Part shown: piece by piece, positions 25,927 to 34,261 of the stretch
How the letters are laid out: each line of letters starts with the position of its first letter
How positions within the stretch are numbered: the stretch's first letter is position 1
Assembly (NCBI GenBank): GCA_028819845.1
Contig: JAPPKS010000006.1
Span: 62,001-126,000 of the forward strand
DNA: 64,000 nucleotides
DNA from: Candidatus Poribacteria bacterium
GTDB lineage: Bacteria > Poribacteria > WGA-4E > PCPOR2b
Direction: 5' to 3'
Translations under genes and position numbers: made by a program
Notes under the pieces: generated by a model
The model's database searches: none
What the model was told of the DNA's origin: nothing
The model's input: only the letters and a program-made list of their open reading frames with translations

Positions 25927-28392
25927 ATGCAACGATTTCCCCGGATTTTTGTCCTATATATTGCTCTATACTCCTCAATTCTCAACGTAATTGCTCAGAG
26001 CGGCTCCCATGAAACAACAAACTTCCGGAAGGACGAATACATCCATCCGCTCGCACAAGATGTTCAAATCATTCCGGCGCCTGTCACAGAATCGACCAAC
26101 TCACAAGCACGTTCAACAGTGCCTGTGCGCCACCCATCAAAAGATTGGAACGCAATTTTCAGGTCAGTCGGCATGCGGCCCGACGCTGAAAAGTGTCTGG
26201 ATTGTCACTTCAAAGGGCAGTCTTCGACGACGCGGCACCCCGGAAATCACCTGAATCTTCACGGCGCGGAGATATTCGGTTGTACGCTCTGCCATGGCGG
26301 GGATGCAGGGGCGTCCGAGATGAGTCATGCACACGTCTCTACAGCCGAAATACCGTTTTTTAGTGGTCGCCGCGTGGAGGCGGCTTGCGGAAAATGCCAC
26401 ACCGCACCAGCGGTACCGGGCGCGCTCTCGCTCTCCGGCGGAAGGTTTGTGTTAAATAAATACGGATGTGTGACATGCCACGATCTGCCCATAGAAATTC
26501 CCGCAGTGCGGTATGCGCCTAGTCTTGATACCATTGGCAATAAAGTCACAAGATCATGGCTGAGGCAGTGGCTTGAAGATCCAACAACCTATCTTAAAGA
26601 ATCAAAGATGCCAAAAATCGAGATGCCTCAGCATGAACGCGAAGCCATCGTCGAATTTCTACTGACCCTACGGAATGACGGACTTTTCCAAGTGATTGAT
26701 GGAACAGGTGACGCCGAAAATGGCAGGAAAATCTTCGCGGCGAACGAATGCCAAGCGTGTCATGAATCGAATGGAGTAAACGACAACCCAGGTCCCAATC
26801 TTGAACGGGTCGGGACGAAAATAAACCGCTTGTGGCTCATAACCTATCTCCGAAACCCCGCGGCACTCCATCCACGTACAAAAATGCCGGACTACGAGTT
26901 TTCAGATCAGGAAATTCTAGATGTGAGCGAATATCTGTTGAGCCGATTTTCTGATGGCAAAACCCCAATGGAAACATTCCCTGATTTCGCTTCCAATCCC
27001 TCCAAAGCGAGCGAAGGTTTCAAACACTATATCAGCAACGGATGCGCTCAGTGCCACGGCATTACAAAATATATGGACGTGAACATCACTGAAAAACTGA
27101 AGGCGTGGGATATTGAGGAAGCCATAGCGCGAATTCGTGCGCATCGCGGAGTACACATGCAAACCCCGCAAATTGACATTCCCGAGTCAGACCTGGAATT
27201 GATGAAGAACCCCCTTTTGGCAATGCAACAAAACGACAAATATAAATTGCTCAGGTACAATTTAGAAGGGCAATCCCAAGAAGATGTAAGCGACTTCTTG
27301 TCGAAATTCTGGCAATTCCCAATCCCGCTTCAGGGCGAACCGCCCGAATATTACAACAATACGGTGACGCCGCTCGCGTCTGAATCCTGCGGAAATTGCC
27401 ATGCAAAACAGTGGGAAGATTGGAAAACCACCCGTCATGCGATAGCGATGGGACCTGGGATTTGGGGACAGTTAGTCGACCAGACTCCCCGTTATGTTGA
27501 CAGTTGCTCTCCATGCCATGCACCATTGTCCGAACAACATCAGCATTTACCAACGCCGAAAGGCGGACACGCCGTGAATCAACTGTATGATGCAAAACTA
27601 CAAACTCAAGGGCTTGCTTGTGCCGCGTGTCACGTCCGATCACACCAGCGGTTTGGTCCCCCTTTCTCAGAAACTGCAGCCGCAGCAAGCGTTTTTGGCG
27701 AAGGACACCACGGCGGTGCCGTAGCCAACCGCGCATACGAAGACTCCGCCTTCTGCAAACCGTGCCATCAGTTTGAACCGAACGGGTTCAGTCTGAATGG
27801 CAAACTTCTAGAAAATACCTACAATGAGTGGCTTGAAAGCCCTCACTCCCAACAGGGAGAAACCTGCCAATCGTGCCACATGCCAAACCGCCGTCATCAA
27901 TGGCGCGGCATACACGATTCCGAAACTGTACGAAACGCCCTCAAATTAGATGTCGAGATAATGAATCAACACAAAACCATAGAAGCCGACATTCGGTTGA
28001 CAAATGCTGGAGCAGGCCACTACTTGCCAACCTACATCACGCCCGCGATATTTGTCAAGGTGCGGCAACTGGATTCAGCCGGAAATCCTGTTCCCGGCAC
28101 CGGCCAGATGCGCGCCATTCAACGGCGGGCACCATTGTCGTTAGACCGGGAAATCTTTGACACACGCATCCCGCCGGGCGGGACATGGGTGTATACCTAC
28201 AACATTTCAAAATCCGAAGGGGCGAAATCCCTCGAAATCCGCATTGATGTCCATCCCGACCACTTCTATAACGGTTTTTTTAAGAAATTCCGCGCCAAAT
28301 CCCCGGAGGCGCAAAAACACATTGTCAAGGCGCTTGAAACCACTGAAAACAGCCCATACCGTTTGCTGACCGAGCACATTCCATTGGAGTAA
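25927..28392 (+). CDS. Exported multihaem cytochrome c (11 CxxCH motifs)
   Basis: 822 residues from ATG 25927, chosen because a signal peptide follows (FVLYIALYSSILNVIAQ); the frame extends upstream to a TTG at 25804 but that segment is hydrophilic. Eleven haem c motifs are visible in order: CLDCH, CTLCH, CGKCH, CVTCH, CQACH, CAQCH, CGNCH, CSPCH, CAACH, CKPCH, CQSCH. The first six lie in tandem mono-haem cytochrome c-like modules with conserved M-P/E-I-Y elements; the later five resemble the cytochrome c554/octahaem type. A C-terminal beta-rich domain of about 180 residues lacks haem sites. A role in periplasmic electron transfer or nitrogen/sulfur redox chemistry is plausible; the substrate is not evident. 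Confidence 0.88.
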   Translation: MQRFPRIFVLYIALYSSILNVIAQSGSHETTNFRKDEYIHPLAQDVQIIPAPVTESTNSQARSTVPVRHPSKDWNAIFRSVGMRPDAEKCLDCHFKGQSSTTRHPGNHLNLHGAEIFGCTLCHGGDAGASEMSHAHVSTAEIPFFSGRRVEAACGKCHTAPAVPGALSLSGGRFVLNKYGCVTCHDLPIEIPAVRYAPSLDTIGNKVTRSWLRQWLEDPTTYLKESKMPKIEMPQHEREAIVEFLLTLRNDGLFQVIDGTGDAENGRKIFAANECQACHESNGVNDNPGPNLERVGTKINRLWLITYLRNPAALHPRTKMPDYEFSDQEILDVSEYLLSRFSDGKTPMETFPDFASNPSKASEGFKHYISNGCAQCHGITKYMDVNITEKLKAWDIEEAIARIRAHRGVHMQTPQIDIPESDLELMKNPLLAMQQNDKYKLLRYNLEGQSQEDVSDFLSKFWQFPIPLQGEPPEYYNNTVTPLASESCGNCHAKQWEDWKTTRHAIAMGPGIWGQLVDQTPRYVDSCSPCHAPLSEQHQHLPTPKGGHAVNQLYDAKLQTQGLACAACHVRSHQRFGPPFSETAAAASVFGEGHHGGAVANRAYEDSAFCKPCHQFEPNGFSLNGKLLENTYNEWLESPHSQQGETCQSCHMPNRRHQWRGIHDSETVRNALKLDVEIMNQHKTIEADIRLTNAGAGHYLPTYITPAIFVKVRQLDSAGNPVPGTGQMRAIQRRAPLSLDREIFDTRIPPGGTWVYTYNISKSEGAKSLEIRIDVHPDHFYNGFFKKFRAKSPEAQKHIVKALETTENSPYRLLTEHIPLE

Positions 28393-28548
28393 TGCAAACG
28401 CGTACGGCGGAGATTAAGTAGACATAAGCAGTTGATGAGAAAGTAGACACACGATTTTACCATATTTCTTAGCCCGTGTCGCCCCACCCATTTATTGAGT
28501 CATCAAAGGAGTACAGTTTTTTAAACGGCAGAAAGGAGGAGGACTTCA

Positions 28549-30762
28549 ATGAATACCCAATTATTGATAAAATGGATGTCTACGCTTATTCTGCCAATAG
28601 TCATCATCTATTGCCGCTATCCCGTGGCGTACGCACTAGATTCCCCCGAATTTGAACAAGCAGTTGAACGCTACCGAAATCGGGTTCGCAAGGATCCGAA
28701 AAATCTGGCGTTGCACCGCGAACTGATCGCACATGCGCAGCAAACCGGCCGATTAGACATTCCACTGCAAATTTACAAAAACGCATATCTAAAGCAACCG
28801 GCAAATTCAATCGTCCTCTACGTCTTAGGCTACACCTATCTCAGAGAGAGATCTGAAACGTCGCTCATGGAAGCAGTAAAGTTGCTAGAAATGGCAATAG
28901 AAAAGCGGCCTCAGTTTGCAGACGCTTATGCCGCATTGGGTGAGTGCTTTGCGGCGCAGGGGAATACCAAAAAGGCAATCGAAGCCTACAAAAGGAGCGT
29001 GCAGCTTAATCCCAACCTCTGGGATGCTCACCTAAAATTGGGCAATTACCATCGGGATGCGAAAAACTATCAGAGTGCAATTGAACACTACACAAAATCT
29101 CTCGGCGCACATTCCAAGCATGCCGAAACTCATTTTGAACTCGGCGCGCTTTACCGAAAAACTGGAGACCTAGAATCTGCTCGCCAAGCCTTTTCACTAG
29201 CAATAAAACATGACAAAGGTTATGCTGATGCCTACTATCAGTTGGGACAAATTTACGCTTTGCAGCAAAAGCCGAAGGACGCGCTGAAGCAATATCGCAA
29301 AGGGCGCGAGTTCGACCCAAAAAACGCCAAGGTCCGCTATCAACTCGCGCTCATCTTCCTGGACGGTGACGACGGGCGTAACGCAATCTTGGCGCTGCGG
29401 AGTGCATTAGCCGTGGATCCCAAATACGCGGAGTATGTAAACCTGCTGAATAACGTGAGCACGTTGGATGCAGTGGAAATCGCTGCGCAAATTCTTCAGA
29501 AACATCCTGACAATGCGGAACTTCAGCACTTTGTAGGTATGCTCTATCTAAAAATCGACCAACGGGAGATAGCCCAAGCCTATCTCGAACGTGCAAAAGC
29601 GCTCGATCCAAACAATGCTGACGTGCGGTTCACCCTCGCTGAAAGTTATGAGCAGAAAGCGCCGGACGCAGCAATCGAAGAGTATAAGCAGGCGGCAGAA
29701 CTCGGAAAAACCAGACTCGATCTCCTGTTAAAACTGGCTGAAAGCTACCGGCTGGAAAAAAACTTTGAAAAGTTTCACGGGATTGCCCAGCAGATTTTGG
29801 CGATGGATGCAAAGCAGCCGGAAATCCATTATCAACTGTCAAATTTTTATGATGAAAAATCCAATCGGAAAAAGCAAGCTGGTGAAGTAGAAGAAGCAGA
29901 AACGCTGTTTAAGTTGGCAATCGAACACGCGAATAAAGCGTCCGAACAAGCTCCTAATGTTGCAGCCTACCATCTCAAACTCGCGGGTTTTTATGATCGG
30001 CAGAAGCAACTCAAGGCAATTCGTCTCTATGACAAAGTAATTGAACTAGACCCATTTAACGCGGAAGCGTATTACCGACGTGGGCTGTTCATGTCCAATT
30101 TCACATTTGGTGAGTCGAGGTTATTGCTCTATGATCCCGAAGATGTCATGGACGACTTGCAAAAAGCCGTAAATCTCGACCCGAATTTAGCTGGCGCACA
30201 CTACGCCCTTGGGGTCGCTTACGACCGGATGGGCGATGTTCAAAAAGCCATGGTTGAATTCCAGAAAGCAGGAAATCTTGATCACAGCGACCCAAGGCCT
30301 CATCTTTATCTCGGCGAAAAATATGCCAATTCCGGACAGTTCCACCTGGCGATAGCCGCTTTCGCGAAAGCCGTCAAAGCCGATCCGGAAAATGTTGAAG
30401 CCCTGAAAGACTACGCCTTCTTGTGCCTAGCACACGATGAGGCACGCGGGTGGCGGCAGGCAAAACGCGCCCTTGAAAAAGCCATTCAAATTCGACCTAA
30501 CGACGCAGAAATCCTGATGAATTACGGATACACGCACTACCTCAGCAAAAACAGTAACGAAGCGATTGCCCACTATCTTCGCTCAATTGAACTCAAACCC
30601 GATTGGCCGCTAAGCCGCTACAATCTTGCAATCGCTTATGAGCAAATTGGCAAAAATGAACTCGCCTTGGAAGAATATCAGAAAGTAGTCAAACTCGATC
30701 CGGAAGGGCTTCAAACCGAAAAAGCGTTGAAACGTATCCAAATTTTGACGGGAGAGCAATAA
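28549..30762 (+). CDS. Exported TPR-repeat protein
   Basis: 737 residues with a signal peptide or N-terminal anchor (STLILPIVIIYCRYPVAYA) and about 16 tetratricopeptide repeats covering nearly all the rest (for example AYAALGECFAAQGNTKKAIE, then AIEHYTKSLGAHSKHAETHF). GGAGGAGGA precedes the ATG at 28549. TPR solenoids organise protein complexes, often in envelope biogenesis. Being just downstream of the multihaem cytochrome on the same strand (about 155 bp gap) it may help assemble it, but that is inference only. Confidence 0.88.
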   Translation: MNTQLLIKWMSTLILPIVIIYCRYPVAYALDSPEFEQAVERYRNRVRKDPKNLALHRELIAHAQQTGRLDIPLQIYKNAYLKQPANSIVLYVLGYTYLRERSETSLMEAVKLLEMAIEKRPQFADAYAALGECFAAQGNTKKAIEAYKRSVQLNPNLWDAHLKLGNYHRDAKNYQSAIEHYTKSLGAHSKHAETHFELGALYRKTGDLESARQAFSLAIKHDKGYADAYYQLGQIYALQQKPKDALKQYRKGREFDPKNAKVRYQLALIFLDGDDGRNAILALRSALAVDPKYAEYVNLLNNVSTLDAVEIAAQILQKHPDNAELQHFVGMLYLKIDQREIAQAYLERAKALDPNNADVRFTLAESYEQKAPDAAIEEYKQAAELGKTRLDLLLKLAESYRLEKNFEKFHGIAQQILAMDAKQPEIHYQLSNFYDEKSNRKKQAGEVEEAETLFKLAIEHANKASEQAPNVAAYHLKLAGFYDRQKQLKAIRLYDKVIELDPFNAEAYYRRGLFMSNFTFGESRLLLYDPEDVMDDLQKAVNLDPNLAGAHYALGVAYDRMGDVQKAMVEFQKAGNLDHSDPRPHLYLGEKYANSGQFHLAIAAFAKAVKADPENVEALKDYAFLCLAHDEARGWRQAKRALEKAIQIRPNDAEILMNYGYTHYLSKNSNEAIAHYLRSIELKPDWPLSRYNLAIAYEQIGKNELALEEYQKVVKLDPEGLQTEKALKRIQILTGEQ

Positions 30763-30956
30763 TGCAAAAGGAGAATCAACTTAGAACATGCACAGCCATA
30801 TCACCGTAGGAGCGATCGCCGAATCGCGATGCCGTCGCTCACACACAGACCAAAAACCAATGGCGCTACAACGTATCGTGTTTATGCCTTTTGCACAATT
30901 CTTGGTCAAAACCCTGAAGACCCAATTTATACACATTAAAACGGAGGTTTATCATC

Positions 30957-31379
30957 ATGCCACAACCCTTACCGTTACAGTCAATCAATCACGTGTCCTT
31001 CGATGTCGCTGACCTGGAAGCAAGTATGGCGTTCTATCGCGATGTACTTGGGTTCCAGCGAATTCGCCGTCCGCACTTCCCGTTAGCACCGGGCATTTGG
31101 CTGTACAACTATGGACTTCAACTCCACCTAAAGCAACCGAGGCACACAAAGTTTAAAGAAGTATCTCAAGAGCGCAATCTCTCAGTCACCGCCGATCATA
31201 TCGCTTTTTACGTTTCAGACACCGATGAAGTCGAACGCTTGCTAAAGGAACATAACATCCCATACAGAGCTTTGTTCGTAGAGGAGGCGGGCATCACAAT
31301 GGTGTTTTTTCAGGACCCCGACGGAAACCATCTTGAGGTCGGCACTTACCCGCCGCCTGTCGAGTTTGTGGAAGGTTGA
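30957..31379 (+). CDS. VOC (glyoxalase/bleomycin resistance) family protein
   Basis: 140 residues, a single vicinal-oxygen-chelate unit with paired beta-alpha-beta-beta-beta modules. Metal-ligand pattern is visible: INHVSFDV near the N-terminus, ADHIAFYV at mid-protein, and a final Glu in DPDGNHLEVGTYPP. FYRDVLGF is typical of the family. GGAGG precedes the ATG at 30957. Members include glyoxalases, extradiol dioxygenases and antibiotic-binding proteins; this one cannot be assigned further. It overlaps or abuts the next gene. Confidence 0.92.
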   Translation: MPQPLPLQSINHVSFDVADLEASMAFYRDVLGFQRIRRPHFPLAPGIWLYNYGLQLHLKQPRHTKFKEVSQERNLSVTADHIAFYVSDTDEVERLLKEHNIPYRALFVEEAGITMVFFQDPDGNHLEVGTYPPPVEFVEG

Positions 31380-31381
31380 AC

Positions 31382-31858
31382 ATGGCACTTCGACGCAAAC
31401 GCAAAACCGAATCTGAACGCGAAACTAATGCTTCACATGCGGAAAATGTTCCAAACGCGCTCCATGCTAATAAATACAGTATACGATTTGATATCCTTCC
31501 AGAGATTTCCTACCTAGACATTCAACAGTGTAGGCTAATTGCTGACATTTTACCCCTATGCAAAGGCTTTCCCGACGCGGTGTGGCTCTCGCAGCAAAAA
31601 GTTGAAGAAGGGCTTGATTCCTGTAGTGTCAACTTTTGGGCTTTTACCAAAGAATCCGAAGCGATAAAGGAATTTGCAATCTGGTTTGAGAGTTTTTTCA
31701 GAGATGCATCTGTTTCTCAATTTTTGGAACGCTTCGTTGAGCATGCCCTTGAAAAAGCTGGGGACGAAGAAGTCATACTTGCAAATTGGTCTCGGATCCA
31801 TGCGGCCGAAGATGAAGTCAAAACCATCGTCAAACGCGAAATCGAGATGTCAAGTTGA
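31382..31858 (+). CDS. Hypothetical protein, unknown
   Basis: 158 residues, starting 2 bp after the VOC stop with GGAAGG upstream; an in-frame TTG at 31376 would overlap it. The first 30 residues are charged and probably disordered (RRKRKTESERETN), followed by an alpha/beta domain with ILPEISYLDIQQCRLIADI and a helical C-terminus. No signal peptide or known motif. Translational coupling to the VOC protein is likely. Confidence 0.7.
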   Translation: MALRRKRKTESERETNASHAENVPNALHANKYSIRFDILPEISYLDIQQCRLIADILPLCKGFPDAVWLSQQKVEEGLDSCSVNFWAFTKESEAIKEFAIWFESFFRDASVSQFLERFVEHALEKAGDEEVILANWSRIHAAEDEVKTIVKREIEMSS

Positions 31859-31965
31859 GAATAATTCGACACTTGACTGTTAGCACATAGAGCCATAAAG
31901 GTCGCATGCGAAATTAACCGCCTGCCGGTCAGCATCTTGTTGGCCATTTCCAATTCAAAGGGAAA

Positions 31966-33840
31966 ATGTCGTTTGTCCGTGCAATAATTCTGGGTATCGT
32001 GTTGATACCAATCAATCTGCACTGGCTCATGCATGCTGAGTCGCTCCATCCGCCCGTCTACTCAACCCTCTTTACCCTCTTTTACAATGTGACATTCACC
32101 CTCTTTGTCCTTGTGGTGTTGAATGCGCTGCTAAAAAATTATTCACCAAAGTTCGCATTTCAACCCGGTGAACTTCTAATCGTCTACGTCATGTTGTCGA
32201 TCGGAACGGGCATCTTTGGACATGACCTAATGATTGTCTTTGCGCCAACATTGACCGCCTTCTGGTTCGCAACACCGGAAAATGAATGGTCGGTCCTATT
32301 CCGGCAGCATCTGCCTGAATGGCTCTTTGTCTCTGACGAGAAGGCGCTGCTGGCGTTCCACGAAGGTGAATCATCGCTCTATATCGCTAAACATATCAAC
32401 GCATGGCTGGTTCCCGTCGCAATCTGGGGTAGCTTTTTAATCGTGCTTCTATTCGTTTTGGTGTGCATGAATGCACTCATCCGTAAACAGTGGGCGGAAA
32501 ATGAAAGGTTATCTTACCCTGTAATCCAACTGCCGTTGGAATTAGCAAGCGGCGGTACGGGGCTGCTTGCTAATCCCCGTTTATGGATTGGGTTCGCAGT
32601 CACCGGCAGTTTGGATTTAAACAATGGTCTTCATGGGCTTTTTCCGTCATTCCCCAATTTCAAACTGGTTCAAGACCTCCGCCCGCTTTTCACAACCCAG
32701 CCTTGGAATGCCATCGGTTGGACGCCCATAGCAGTCTACCCCTTTGTGGTGGGATTGGGGTATTTTCTGCCGGTCAATCTTGCGTTTTCAGCATGGTTCT
32801 TTCACGTATTCTGGAAGGCAGAACTCATTTGTCGGAATGCAATTGGACTGTGGAGCACACCCGGCCCGTATCGGAGCTTTACGACATCGGGCGCATGGAT
32901 GATTCTCACACTGTTCGTATTATGGAACAGTCGGAAATACCTCATTCAGGTGGTCCGGTGGTCAATCCGCGGAACCCCATCGTCAGTGGCTGGCAATGAA
33001 CCGATGACGTATCGAGCTGCAAGCCTTGGTATGATTTCGGGCACAATTATATTGGTGTTATTCCTCGCCTACGCGGGGATGTCCGTCTGGGTCGCAACCC
33101 TTTTCCTTCTTATTTACTTCCTTTATATGATAGCCATCGCTCGCATCCGCGCCGAAATCGGTCCCCCAGCCCACGACGCTGAATGGATGGGGCCAGAACA
33201 ACTCCTCCTGAACAGTTTTGGTGCGAGTCGCATAGGCCCTCGTAATATTGCCATGTTTACTCGACTCTATTGGATGAGTCGAGCGTATCGCTCACATCCG
33301 GTCGGGCACCAGTTGGAAGGGTTTAGAATTGCACAGGTAATCAGGGCGCCAAGCCGCGTATACCTAGCGGCGATGATAATTGCATCAGTGGTTGGAACTT
33401 TTGCCGGCTTTTGGGCATATACACACAATCTGTATGAACATGGAGCAGGATCTGGCGGGAGCTTGGGGGCAGAAGCGTTTCGACGGTTGCAGGTCTGGCT
33501 GCAAAACCCGGGAGCGCGCAACGATATGATGCTCAGGGAGGTGGGATTGGGAGCTGCCGTGACCTTCCTCCTGATGGTATTACATCAGCGATTCGTAGGA
33601 TTTCCTTTTCACCCGGTCGGTTATGCCGTCGCTTGCGGTTGGGCAATGAGCGCTGCCTGGTTTTCGGTCTTTCTAGCGTGGTTGGTTAAATGGACAATCC
33701 TGAAGTTTGGCGGTATTCGGCTCTACCGCCAGATGGTGCCGTTCTTTTTAGGCGTGATTCTAGGCCAACACGTCGTCGGAGGGTCATGGACAATCATCCG
33801 CGAAATTGTGGGTGGATACGGGTATCGGTTCTTTCCCTAG
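31966..33840 (+). CDS. Large polytopic membrane protein, OPT-like (second copy)
   Basis: 624 residues, paralogue of 5761-7683 with the same helix layout and shared motifs (FWFATPENEW, ERLSYPVIQLPLEL, NLAFSAWFFHVFWK, RIRAEIGPPAH, FPFHPVGYAV). Identity is moderate, so the duplication is old. ATG at 31966 follows AAGGGAAA. Likely an inner-membrane transporter-like protein of the DUF6785/DUF6784 type as recalled; no transport substrate is evident and no ATPase or binding protein is adjacent. Confidence 0.85.
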   Translation: MSFVRAIILGIVLIPINLHWLMHAESLHPPVYSTLFTLFYNVTFTLFVLVVLNALLKNYSPKFAFQPGELLIVYVMLSIGTGIFGHDLMIVFAPTLTAFWFATPENEWSVLFRQHLPEWLFVSDEKALLAFHEGESSLYIAKHINAWLVPVAIWGSFLIVLLFVLVCMNALIRKQWAENERLSYPVIQLPLELASGGTGLLANPRLWIGFAVTGSLDLNNGLHGLFPSFPNFKLVQDLRPLFTTQPWNAIGWTPIAVYPFVVGLGYFLPVNLAFSAWFFHVFWKAELICRNAIGLWSTPGPYRSFTTSGAWMILTLFVLWNSRKYLIQVVRWSIRGTPSSVAGNEPMTYRAASLGMISGTIILVLFLAYAGMSVWVATLFLLIYFLYMIAIARIRAEIGPPAHDAEWMGPEQLLLNSFGASRIGPRNIAMFTRLYWMSRAYRSHPVGHQLEGFRIAQVIRAPSRVYLAAMIIASVVGTFAGFWAYTHNLYEHGAGSGGSLGAEAFRRLQVWLQNPGARNDMMLREVGLGAAVTFLLMVLHQRFVGFPFHPVGYAVACGWAMSAAWFSVFLAWLVKWTILKFGGIRLYRQMVPFFLGVILGQHVVGGSWTIIREIVGGYGYRFFP

Positions 33841-34261
33841 GTTTCTTGACATCTAAGTCAGGTTTGTGCTAGATTTGCTGACGTTCTGGACGTTCTACCG
33901 CGTCTTCACCAAAAGGATAATGGAGTATTCCCGCATATCCTATCGCTCTTAGCAGTTAGCGATCCGTTATTTTGGATTTCCTAACTTGTAACCATCCTTG
34001 TCCAGTTACGTTAAAATATTTACAGCACCCAAATACAATTTAAACTATTTTGCGGATTGCGTTACCTTAAACAGCACGTTACGAGTTTCGGCATAAGTCA
34101 TGCTTGACGTTCGAGGAAAAAAATGACTCAAAATCTTGAAGGAGGTAAATCGGTGGATGTAGGAGCAAGACCTCTAATTTACGGTGGATAATCAGATAGT
34201 ACCATAGACCGTTTTACTTTGCCGCCAGTCTGGTCTTGCCGCCAGTTCTACTAGAGTAGGT
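33841..34261. other. Intergenic region with a possible 12-codon ORF
   Basis: About 420 bp, AT-rich. AAGGAGGT at 34139-34146 is the strongest ribosome-binding match around, and 6 bp later a GTG at 34153 opens a 12-codon frame (VDVGARPLIYGG) ending at TAA 34189-34191, 70 bp before the transglycosylase gene. It may be a leader peptide or a fortuitous match. Otherwise nothing was seen. Confidence 0.35.
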
